A DNA stretch of 5,227 bases. Origin: Legionellaceae bacterium (lineage in GTDB: Bacteria > Pseudomonadota > Gammaproteobacteria > Legionellales > Legionellaceae). The stretch spans positions 1-5,227 of the forward strand of contig CANJFK010000118.1 in the NCBI GenBank assembly GCA_947473535.1, in the 5' to 3' direction. The notes beneath the pieces were generated by a model, which was given only the letters and a program-made list of their open reading frames with translations, was not told where the DNA came from and did not search any database. The translations under genes and the position numbers were made by a program. Of this stretch, positions 1 through 5,227 are shown piece by piece. Each line of letters begins with the position of its first letter. Within the stretch, counting starts at the first letter, position 1.

Positions 1-107
1 ACAGTAATATTCTTCATATGGATCCTCCACTTTTGTTGAATGACTTTCATATCTTCATTCTGGCTCAAATAGAAGCCTATTTAAAGTGGCAGGGTCCATA
101 CTATTAA
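1..107 (+). CDS. Possible 3' end of an unrecognised protein (partial)
   Basis: A frame starting at position 3 stays open for 34 codons up to a TAA at 105-107, and the gene would begin before the window. The readable tail is mixed hydrophobic and polar, contains a segment reading LAQIEAYLKWQGPYY, and could plausibly be the C-terminal helix and tail of a real protein. I do not recognise a family. The intergenic repeat begins just after the stop, as expected if a gene ends here. Thirty-four open codons in AT-rich DNA is weak evidence, so this could be chance. An internal ATG at 18-20 would give only 29 residues and has no convincing ribosome binding site. Confidence 0.35.
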   Translation, partial: SNILHMDPPLLLNDFHIFILAQIEAYLKWQGPYY

Positions 108-120
108 TTCAGATTTCGAC

Positions 121-223
121 GTCCCACGACTTGTTCGCGGGATCCATTTCGATCTGATTTTGTGCAATAGGCCTGTGCATTAAGCAGGATCACTGGATCC
201 CGCGTCCCATAAAACAGGCCTAT
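121..223. repeat. Palindromic intergenic repeat with two interleaved inverted arms
   Basis: The 11-base arm CGCGGGATCCA (136-146) is perfectly inverted as TGGATCCCGCG (194-204). A second perfect 10-base arm, ATAGGCCTGT (167-176), is inverted as ACAGGCCTAT (214-223). The two pairs interleave rather than nest, so they cannot both form in a simple hairpin. Inside the left end, 121-143 also forms a local hairpin: CCCACGA against TCGCGGG with one mismatch and a 5-base loop. The hexamer TGTGCA occurs twice (161-166 and 174-179). The block is richer in GC than the DNA on either side and contains no gene. It looks like a dispersed repeat or MITE-like element; copy number elsewhere cannot be judged from one window. 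Confidence 0.55.
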
Positions 224-228
224 AATTA

Positions 229-277
229 ATATACTTAAAAGTATATAATATATTTTTTATTATACTTTTAAGTTTAT
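229..277 (+). promoter_or_regulatory. Promoter and probable autoregulatory operator of the regulator-aminotransferase operon
   Basis: ACTTAAAAGTATA (233-245) and TATACTTTTAAGT (261-273) form a perfect 13-bp inverted repeat with a 15-base AT-only spacer. Beyond one mismatch the match continues for 3 bp on each side (229-231 with 275-277). Each arm contains its own near-palindrome, ACTTNNAAGT (233-242 and 264-273). The two centres are 31 bp apart, close to three helical turns, as expected for two regulator dimers on one DNA face. A consensus -10 box, TATAAT, lies at 244-249 between the sites; no good -35 is visible. The right site ends 6 bases before the ATG at 280. I infer repression by the adjacent regulator. 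A second TATAAT at 221-226 is an alternative -10; a transcript from it would carry most of the repeat as a hairpin. Confidence 0.6.
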
Positions 278-279
278 AT

Positions 280-867
280 ATGGGTTATTCTTCTTATATT
301 CCACTATGTAATGCCATGGTTCGACTGCTCGATCCTTTAGTCGAAATTGTGATCCATGATTTAACATCTGAAACTATTTGTTTTATTGTCGGAAATCTTT
401 CCAAACGACAAGTAGGGGATGCCTCATTGCTAGAGAAGGAAGCACTTGAACCTCACCTAGACACCTTCACTTATCCCAAAATAAATTTTGATGGACGACT
501 GATTAAATCCATCTCAGTTCCTGTGGATGAGAGCTATCTCATTTGCATTAATTGTGACGTTTCCGTTTTTTCTCAAATGCAGCAATTAAGTCGTGCCTTA
601 CTCTTGTCAAACCAACCCATGATGCCTGAGAGCTTATTTAAAAATGATTGGCAGGAAAAACTGCATCACGGCATCCATGCCCTTCTGAAAGAAAAAGGGT
701 GGCACTTTGACTCGCTGACGCAAAAACAGAAAAAGGAAGTGGTTTATTACTTATACCAACAACAGGCATTTACAGAAAAAAATGCCGCCGATTACATCGC
801 CAATGTGCTGAGCTTAGGACGAGCCACCGTTTTTAATTATTTAAGATCCTGGAGGCAAGTCGAATGA
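280..867 (+). CDS. DauR/YheO-family transcriptional regulator (PAS-like domain plus helix-turn-helix)
   Basis: This is a 195-residue cytoplasmic DNA-binding regulator. Residues ~5-108 match the YheO-like PAS domain: EIVIHDL at 22-28 is the family's opening signature, followed by GRLIKSISVPV (72-82) and a CINCDVS strand (89-95). Residues ~125-193 match the DauR-type helix-turn-helix: a K-rich helix at 147-153, then FTEKNAADYIANVLSLGRA and TVFNYLR as the recognition unit (164-189). In Pseudomonas DauR represses D-arginine catabolism genes; the ligand here is unknown. The protein is shorter than E. coli YheO (about 240 residues) but both domains appear complete. The ATG at 280 is the first in-frame start after a TAA at 223-225, although no clear Shine-Dalgarno site precedes it. 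The gene overlaps the aminotransferase by 4 nt (ATGA), implying co-translation, and the inverted repeat just upstream is its likely operator. Confidence 0.88.
   Translation: MGYSSYIPLCNAMVRLLDPLVEIVIHDLTSETICFIVGNLSKRQVGDASLLEKEALEPHLDTFTYPKINFDGRLIKSISVPVDESYLICINCDVSVFSQMQQLSRALLLSNQPMMPESLFKNDWQEKLHHGIHALLKEKGWHFDSLTQKQKKEVVYYLYQQQAFTEKNAADYIANVLSLGRATVFNYLRSWRQVE
851..855 (+). promoter_or_regulatory. Ribosome binding site GGAGG for the aminotransferase
   Basis: GGAGG lies 8 bases before the ATG at 864, inside the last codons of the regulator gene. It fixes that start codon and supports translation of both genes from one mRNA. Confidence 0.85.
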
Positions 868-1778
868 ATCTCAAGTTATTTAAATTAGAAGAATATCTTA
901 CGCAATATGAATTCAATTCACCTTACTTGTTTTGTTCCTCTGACGCGGAAAGTTTTAGCATGTCGGACGTTATCGCGATGGCAAATAAAGAAGAACAAGA
1001 TTTATGGGAAAATCTGTCGCTTAGATATACGGAGCCGTTTGGCTATCCTCTATTGAGAGAAACCATTGCCAAAGCGATGTATCAGAAAATGAAAAAGGAG
1101 AATATCTTATGCTTCGCGGGCGCTGAAGAGGGGATATATTGTGCATTACACGCGCTATGTGAGCGAGGAGACCATATCATTGTTTTAACGCCGTGTTATC
1201 AATCCTTAAAAGAAATTCCTGGAGCAAGAGGATGTGATGTCACAACGATTAATTTGAAAGAAGAAAATGACTGGAAAATTTCTTTAAACGATATAAAGCA
1301 ATCGATTCGTCCAAATACGAAATGTTTGGTCATGAATTTTCCGCATAATCCCACAGGGCAAGTGATATCACAAGATGCATTGACTGAGCTGGTGGCATTA
1401 CTCGAGCAGCATGGGATTTGGCTTTTTTCTGATGAAGTGTATCGTGATTTAGGAACACCGCAAGAACCATGGGCTAATGCTGCGGCAGATAGTTATGATA
1501 AAGCATTGTCATTAGGTGTAATGAGTAAAGCCTTTGGCATGGCGGGGTTGCGCGTGGGTTGGATTGCTTGTCAGGATAAAGCCTTTCTTCATAAGATTAA
1601 ACGCATTAAAGATTATGTCTCTATCTGCAACAGTGGACCATCTGAAATTTTAAGCCTCATTGCACTGCGCAATAAGCGTTATTTTCTGAGCAGAAATAAT
1701 CAGAATGAGGTGTATAATACAAAAAAAATTGCTTCTGGTTTATCAAGTCTACTTTTCGTAGTTCATTTACTCGACTAA
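864..1778 (+). CDS. PLP-dependent aminotransferase class I/II, C-terminally truncated (probable pseudogene)
   Basis: This is a fold-type I, PLP-dependent enzyme of the aspartate aminotransferase superfamily, possibly nearest the capreomycidine synthase-like branch, judging by the LEEY and LRYTEPFGYPLLRETIA region (8-69). The catalytic core is present: HNPTG with N162, SDEVYRDL with D190 (contacts the pyridine nitrogen) and Y193, and SKAFGMAGLRVGW with K222 (Schiff-base lysine) and R230 (phosphate contact). The family usually has about 370-390 residues; this protein stops at 304. The last ~22 residues, from about V283, look unrelated to the family. The missing part includes the small C-terminal domain with the arginine that normally binds the substrate carboxylate, so activity is doubtful. 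The DNA after residue 282 resembles the family in another frame. The gene overlaps the upstream regulator by 4 nt and faces ltaE. Substrate unknown; amino-acid utilisation under the DauR-like regulator is an inference. Confidence 0.85.
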   Translation: MNLKLFKLEEYLTQYEFNSPYLFCSSDAESFSMSDVIAMANKEEQDLWENLSLRYTEPFGYPLLRETIAKAMYQKMKKENILCFAGAEEGIYCALHALCERGDHIIVLTPCYQSLKEIPGARGCDVTTINLKEENDWKISLNDIKQSIRPNTKCLVMNFPHNPTGQVISQDALTELVALLEQHGIWLFSDEVYRDLGTPQEPWANAAADSYDKALSLGVMSKAFGMAGLRVGWIACQDKAFLHKIKRIKDYVSICNSGPSEILSLIALRNKRYFLSRNNQNEVYNTKKIASGLSSLLFVVHLLD

Positions 1779-1833
1779 TATTGGATTAAAGTTAAAATCT
1801 AGGGCGGGGGGAGCAATTGTCAACACGCCCTAA
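1711..1833 (+). pseudogene. Frameshifted, decayed C-terminal remnant of the aminotransferase
   Basis: Read one base later than the upstream gene, 1711-1758 gives IIQKKLLLVYQVYF, resembling the family pattern of isoleucine/valine, K-N-L, paired leucines and two aromatics that follows the RN motif (R277-N278 here). A TAG at 1759-1761 interrupts it. The same frame then continues to a TAA at 1831-1833 and includes SRAGGAIV, resembling the P-K-A/G-G-x-I strand of the small domain. About 50 further residues of the family are absent. An 8-A run at 1721-1728 is a plausible slippage point. The resemblance is judged by eye and is weak; chance similarity is possible. Confidence 0.3.
1800..1832 (-). terminator. 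Hairpin at the ltaE stop codon, possible terminator
   Basis: TAGGGCG (1800-1806) pairs perfectly with CGCCCTA (1826-1832), a GC-rich 7-bp stem with a 19-base loop. On the minus strand the hairpin begins at the ltaE stop codon and is followed by AGATTTTAAC, a short T-run typical of a weak intrinsic terminator. On the plus strand the nearest T-run (1847-1852) is 14 bases away, so termination of the aminotransferase mRNA here is less likely. The long loop makes this a moderate call. Confidence 0.4.
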
Positions 1834-2858
1834 ACTGTATGATAATATTTTTTCACTGTATTAATAACACGATCCACATCGGTTCTTGAAATATCAAGAT
1901 GAGTAACCAGTCTTATACCGTTCATTTTATTGGGTTGCTTTGGAAATAGGATCCCTTGTGTCTGTAGATGTGCCTGTAATTGAGAATATTGATAAGGTCC
2001 TTTGATAAAGAGTATATTGGTTTGCAATGAGTCGATATCCACTTCAATTTCATCAATGCTTGATAACCCTTCAGCAAGTGCTTGCGCGTTTTCATGGTCT
2101 TCAGTTAATCGCATTGTATTATTTTCTAAAGCATAAATCCCGGAGGCTGCTAGATAGCCCGCTTGTCGCATACCACCACCCAGCACTTTTCGCCACCGAC
2201 GAGCCATTTTTATTAACTCGCTTGTGCCACATAACACAGACCCAACGGGTGCGCCTAATCCTTTGGATAAACAAATGGAGATGGAGTCAAAATACTGGCT
2301 GATTGCACGCAACTCAACATTAAGTTTTGCTGCTGCATTAAAGACCCTTGCGCCATCAAGATGAGCGGCTAAGCCGTTCGATTTACAGAAATGCTGAACA
2401 TCACTTAAATAAGATAACGGTAATACTTTACCATTCGTTGTATTTTCAAGACAGAGTAGGGTAGTGCGGGCATGGTGATTATCTATCGGTTTAATGGCCA
2501 TCGCTACTTTGTCTAAAGACAAACTACCGTCTTTTTCAAAGTCGAGCGGTTGAGGTTGGACGCTTCCTAAAACGGCGGCACCGCCGCCCTCCCATAGGTA
2601 GGTATGAGCTGTTTGTCCAACGATGTATTCATCGCCGCGTCCACAGTGAGCCATAATACCAAGTAAATTGGCTTGTGTGCCTGTAGGTGCGAAAATGGCA
2701 GCCTCCATTCCTGCACGCTCAGCTATCATGGATTCTAATTTAATCACCGTTGGGTCTTCACCAAATACATCATCACCTACATTTGCATTCATCATGGCGT
2801 TTAACATAGGGTTATTAGGCTTCGTTACAGTATCACTTCGCAAATCAATTGTTTTCAT
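1830..2858 (-). CDS. ltaE: Low-specificity L-threonine aldolase
   Basis: This cytoplasmic PLP enzyme cleaves L-threonine and L-allo-threonine to glycine and acetaldehyde, and acts on other beta-hydroxy amino acids. The 342 residues fit the family (E. coli LtaE has 333) and both ends look intact. Visible signatures are the N-terminal IDLRSDTVTKP (4-14), GDDVFGEDPT (28-37), PTGTQANL (58-65), the PLP-stacking histidine in AHTYLWEGGG (H85), HLDGARVFNA with D168 and R171, and SKGLGAPVGS with the Schiff-base lysine K199. GGGMRQAGYLAA (227-238) is also typical. The ATG at 2858 is preceded by a weak GGTG site (2864-2867) five bases upstream. The gene starts 40 nt after the ABC exporter on the same strand, with no hairpin visible in between, so read-through is likely. 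Whether it serves general glycine/threonine metabolism or the upstream cluster cannot be decided here. Confidence 0.96.
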   Translation of the reverse strand: MKTIDLRSDTVTKPNNPMLNAMMNANVGDDVFGEDPTVIKLESMIAERAGMEAAIFAPTGTQANLLGIMAHCGRGDEYIVGQTAHTYLWEGGGAAVLGSVQPQPLDFEKDGSLSLDKVAMAIKPIDNHHARTTLLCLENTTNGKVLPLSYLSDVQHFCKSNGLAAHLDGARVFNAAAKLNVELRAISQYFDSISICLSKGLGAPVGSVLCGTSELIKMARRWRKVLGGGMRQAGYLAASGIYALENNTMRLTEDHENAQALAEGLSSIDEIEVDIDSLQTNILFIKGPYQYSQLQAHLQTQGILFPKQPNKMNGIRLVTHLDISRTDVDRVINTVKKYYHTV

Positions 2859-2898
2859 CTTGTCACCGTCTCGTTGTCAGTTCGTATAAACCCACTCA

Positions 2899-4677
2899 TC
2901 AGGATGCTCGTTGCGGATACAATAACGCATTCCTTGTTAAATCAGGATCGTGTCGCGGCGACAAAACAATGTTCTGATCTGCAAAATGACTCATTTCCGT
3001 TTGATGGGAAATAATCAGAATCGTGATTTTACCGCGTAATTGCGCCAGTGCCTGTTGAATTTTAATGATGTTTTGTTTATCCAGAGAACTGGTGCTTTCA
3101 TCCAGCACTAATAGCTGCGGGTTTGATAATAACGCACGAGCGAGTGCGATGCGTTGGCATTCGCCCCCGGATAAACGAACACCGCGATCACCAACAACCG
3201 TGTCCAGTCCATGCTCAAGATCAGCTACGAATCTATCTGCGGCAGCAGATTTTAAGGCCGCCCAGAGCGACTCATCGGGAAGGTCAGGACAAAATAATTG
3301 TAAATTATCACGAACCGAGGCATTGAATAAAAAAACACCTTGCGTAACATACGCCACGGATTGGCGCCAGGCTAATTTATTTTTAGCAGTCAATACCTGG
3401 CTGTCAATACAAACTGTCCCCGTTGTTGGTTCCAGTAGACCTGTAATCAAATCAGCTAGCGTAGATTTGCCGACACCGGATGGACCAATGATCGCCGTTG
3501 TGGTATTTTTTTTAATGGTCAGGGATACATGCGATAAAATGGGTTGGGTGGGGTTATAACTAAAACCCAGGTTGTCCAGTGAGATCGCTTCATTAAACAC
3601 TGGGACTGCAGACTCCAAATGTTCCTGGTTTGTAGTACACTGTTGTAATAATTGTTTAACCTCACAAAATGCAGGCAGTTGATGCAGGATTCGCTGATAG
3701 TTTTGTTGAATAGTTGACACCATCGGTAGTAATCGTGAAAACACAACCAGAAGCAATAATAATGATTCCAATGGAACCACCAACACGTTGATGGCGATAT
3801 ACAACAACACACTGAATGCTAACACCGAGCCAACGCTGTAAAGTAATTTGGTCGCGGCGGTCACCAAGGTTAAGCGTTGGTTTTGACTCTCCAGGGACAA
3901 ACTAGTGCGGCGTATGTTATTGGCAAATTTCTCTTCAAAGCCAGACCCTTTTATCATTTTCAAGGCGCCCAGTTGTTCAGTAATCGATTGAAATATGGTT
4001 TGATTTTGTTTTAAATGATCACGTCCGGATTGTGATGTGAGCCGGTGCAGCGGGAGCATCATGCTCAGTAATAAACAGGCACAAGCCATGGCGATAATCG
4101 TCATTTTCCAGGACAGTAACAAAGCCAGTGACGTATAAACACAGAGAATGATGGCATTATTCAGTAACATTAACAGTTGAATATTGGAGGCACTGATCAA
4201 TTGAATTTGCGTGGTCAGGCTGTGCAGCAAGTTCGGCATTTTTTGTTTCAGAAAAAATGGCCATTTGGTGTATAACAACTGTTTGTACAGATGTGCGCGA
4301 AGATGATGAATATAGTGTTGCTGCAGCCTGGTGCTGATGATTTGCTCGACAAACGCTGCCACTGCAATGAAGCTCACAACCAGAACATAGATCGTTAAAA
4401 CCGTGAGTAAGTTCAGCGGTAGATGCAGGTATTGAAATACGGTTGCCATTGTTTTGGCTACACCATGGGTTTGATTGGAACCCACCGAAAAGCCAATGAC
4501 TTGTAATAACGGTAAAATTAATAACAGGCTGGCACCCGCGCTGACGCTTCGAAATAGCATCAGGCCTAACGTGAACAGCATGTTTAACGGACTAAATTGC
4601 AGTACGTCTGTGAATAGCGCTTGCATTAAGCGCCAGTTTTTTCGGGCGCCCGTGACGTGTTTTAAGTTTAGGAGCAT
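2899..4677 (-). CDS. ABC exporter, fused transmembrane and ATP-binding domains
   Basis: This 592-residue inner-membrane half-transporter probably acts as a homodimeric exporter. Residues ~30-322 hold about six membrane segments (roughly 32-61, 89-112, 165-188, 190-211, 275-300, 303-322). The C-terminal ATPase has an A-loop tyrosine (Y374), Walker A GPSGVGKST (398-406), Q-loop Q446 in YVTQGVFLF, signature LSGGE (502-506), Walker B LLVLDE (522-527) with catalytic E527, D-loop SSLD (530-533) and H-loop H558. All ATPase motifs are intact. It lacks the N-terminal C39 peptidase domain of bacteriocin exporters, so it would not cleave a leader itself, like the McjD type of lasso-peptide exporters. 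Its ATG directly abuts the TAA of the PqqD-like gene, suggesting translational coupling. Substrate is inferred from context: the product of the sulfotransferase/PqqD operon. Lipid or drug export of the MsbA type remains possible on sequence alone. Confidence 0.93.
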   Translation of the reverse strand: MLLNLKHVTGARKNWRLMQALFTDVLQFSPLNMLFTLGLMLFRSVSAGASLLLILPLLQVIGFSVGSNQTHGVAKTMATVFQYLHLPLNLLTVLTIYVLVVSFIAVAAFVEQIISTRLQQHYIHHLRAHLYKQLLYTKWPFFLKQKMPNLLHSLTTQIQLISASNIQLLMLLNNAIILCVYTSLALLLSWKMTIIAMACACLLLSMMLPLHRLTSQSGRDHLKQNQTIFQSITEQLGALKMIKGSGFEEKFANNIRRTSLSLESQNQRLTLVTAATKLLYSVGSVLAFSVLLYIAINVLVVPLESLLLLLVVFSRLLPMVSTIQQNYQRILHQLPAFCEVKQLLQQCTTNQEHLESAVPVFNEAISLDNLGFSYNPTQPILSHVSLTIKKNTTTAIIGPSGVGKSTLADLITGLLEPTTGTVCIDSQVLTAKNKLAWRQSVAYVTQGVFLFNASVRDNLQLFCPDLPDESLWAALKSAAADRFVADLEHGLDTVVGDRGVRLSGGECQRIALARALLSNPQLLVLDESTSSLDKQNIIKIQQALAQLRGKITILIISHQTEMSHFADQNIVLSPRHDPDLTRNALLYPQRAS

Positions 4678-4956
4678 TTAGCTTATCACCAACATATTCT
4701 GCTCAACCATCGCTTTAACAAACTGCATTGTATCCTCAATACACTGCGCCTCGGTCACTTCAAAATCATGCTGAATCAGCTCACAAATTTCGCTCAATGA
4801 CATGGTGTTAAATTCTAATAAAGTCCATATTTCAGTCCCCACAGCATTAACTCCATAAAAAAAACTGTCTTTAGGGCCCATCATCACCAGATCGTCATCA
4901 ATCTGTGTAAATGCCACATCCGGGTTTCTGGAAATATTGCTGGTTAAAGTGAGCAT
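4678..4956 (-). CDS. PqqD-family protein, probable RiPP recognition element
   Basis: This 92-residue protein has the size and pattern of the PqqD family, a small winged-helix fold. A short beta-strand region (~15-35) leads to a GVNAVGTEIWTLLE segment (35-48), matching the family's L-N-x-x-A/G-x-x-I-W-x-L motif. SLSEICELIQHDFEV (53-67) follows, and then a C-terminal helix ending in NMLVI (87-91). Such proteins bind the leader of a ribosomally made peptide and present it to modifying enzymes (PqqD with PqqE; B1 proteins of lasso clusters). No catalytic residues are expected. The start is fixed by AGGAGA ten bases upstream. It sits between the sulfotransferase (13-nt gap plus stop) and the ABC exporter (no gap). 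Some PqqD-like proteins occur in clusters without a known peptide, so the RiPP role is inferred. Confidence 0.85.
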   Translation of the reverse strand: MLTLTSNISRNPDVAFTQIDDDLVMMGPKDSFFYGVNAVGTEIWTLLEFNTMSLSEICELIQHDFEVTEAQCIEDTMQFVKAMVEQNMLVIS

Positions 4957-4966
4957 GTTCGCGGTC

Positions 4967-4972
4967 TCTCCT
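4967..4972 (-). promoter_or_regulatory. Ribosome binding site AGGAGA for the PqqD-like gene
   Basis: Read on the minus strand, AGGAGA overlaps the TAG stop of the sulfotransferase gene and lies ten bases before the ATG at 4956. It fixes that start and shows the two genes are on one mRNA. Confidence 0.85.
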
Positions 4973-5227
4973 AAGTTGCATCTAAATAACCATACCGTTG
5001 CATCATGTCACCATGATCATGGATAATCTGGTCAATTTGAGCTGGTGTAAGCGTATTTCGCCAATCACCAACAATCCCTTTTCTAAAAAATCGGTCCACT
5101 TTGGTAGGTTTTTCACTAAAGCCCGATTCATCTTCCTGTTGTTGCAATTTGTCTATACTGGCATTATCCAGTGCACGCGCGATTTCCGCTTGCGATGAAC
5201 CAAGCCGTAAAAACTCGACGGCCTTTG
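4971..5227 (-). CDS. Sulfotransferase, C-terminal 84 residues (cut by window edge)
   Basis: The minus-strand frame is open from the window edge to a TAG at 4971-4973; translation begins at the codon 5225-5223. The visible part matches the end of PAPS-dependent sulfotransferases (Sulfotransfer_1 fold). FLRLGSSQAEIARAL and a SIDKLQQQE helix come first. RKGIVGDW (5061-5084) is the conserved loop that binds the 3'-phosphate of PAPS, and LTPAQIDQI and MMQRYGYLD complete the family's final helix and tail. The N-terminal P-loop-like PAPS site and catalytic residues lie outside the window. The enzyme would transfer sulfate to a hydroxyl, such as tyrosine, a sugar or a small molecule. Being the upstream neighbour of a PqqD-like gene and an exporter suggests a peptide or secreted-metabolite substrate. 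Family assignment is firm; substrate is unknown. Confidence 0.85.
   Translation of the reverse strand, partial: KAVEFLRLGSSQAEIARALDNASIDKLQQQEDESGFSEKPTKVDRFFRKGIVGDWRNTLTPAQIDQIIHDHGDMMQRYGYLDAT

Noticed and set aside
2027..2302. 91-codon plus-strand open frame, and a similar 73-codon one at 2668-2889
   Set aside because: Both are antisense to the intact threonine aldolase and have no recognisable protein pattern.
2859..2898. Gap between exporter and ltaE considered as a site for a small peptide gene, promoter or terminator
   Set aside because: Only 40 bases, with no stable hairpin, no convincing -35/-10 pair and no room for a precursor gene.
3065..3559. 164-codon plus-strand open frame
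   Set aside because: It lies wholly opposite the ATPase domain of the ABC exporter, whose Walker A, signature and Walker B motifs are all in the minus-strand frame. The plus-strand product resembles no family.
3519..3812. 97-codon minus-strand open frame inside the exporter
   Set aside because: It is a shifted frame of the exporter; its Cys/Trp/His-rich composition is typical of a shadow frame, and the exporter reads through without interruption.
4475..4681. 68-codon plus-strand open frame overlapping the exporter start
   Set aside because: It is antisense to the exporter's N-terminal membrane segments and lacks a ribosome binding site or family pattern.
4998..5198. 66-codon plus-strand open frame that could be mistaken for a precursor peptide
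   Set aside because: It is antisense to the sulfotransferase C-terminus, including its conserved RKGIVGDW loop, and shows no leader-core layout.
1..5227. CRISPR array, tRNA/rRNA genes, transposase or integrase
   Set aside because: No regularly spaced direct repeats, no cloverleaf-like segment and no recombinase motifs were seen on either strand.

Overview
The window looks like chromosomal DNA from a moderately AT-rich Gammaproteobacterium. The evidence is a DauR/YheO-type regulator, an LtaE-type threonine aldolase, good Shine-Dalgarno sites and ATG starts. The palindromic intergenic repeat with TGGATCCCGCG arms resembles dispersed repeats I associate with AT-rich intracellular or Legionella-like bacteria. 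That taxonomic hint is a recollection, not a demonstration.

Left part (1-1833, + strand): a possible 3' end of an unrecognised gene (to 107) is followed by an intergenic repeat with interleaved inverted arms (121-223). A very AT-rich promoter/operator comes next, with a perfect 13-bp inverted repeat around a TATAAT box. Then comes a two-gene operon overlapping by 4 nt: a DauR/YheO-type regulator (280-867) and a PLP fold-type I aminotransferase (864-1778). The aminotransferase keeps its catalytic core but lacks roughly the last 70-90 residues of its family. The DNA after residue ~282 looks like a frameshifted, decayed C-terminus that runs up to the next gene.

Right part (1830-5227, all - strand, read from right to left): the C-terminal 84 residues of a PAPS-dependent sulfotransferase (cut by the window edge), a 92-residue PqqD-like protein, a 592-residue ABC exporter with fused membrane and ATPase domains, and a complete low-specificity L-threonine aldolase (ltaE). 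The first three are packed with gaps of 14 and 0 nt, so they are almost certainly one operon. ltaE follows after 40 nt and may be co-transcribed. A hairpin at the ltaE stop codon separates it from the convergent aminotransferase.

How they may work together: PqqD-like proteins are peptide-binding RiPP recognition elements, sulfotransferases can modify tyrosine or hydroxyl groups, and an ABC exporter could secrete the product. The right part is therefore best read as the 3' half of a candidate sulfated-RiPP (or other sulfated metabolite) biosynthesis and export cluster, whose precursor and remaining enzymes would lie beyond position 5227. The left operon looks like amino-acid metabolism under its own regulator and need not be related.
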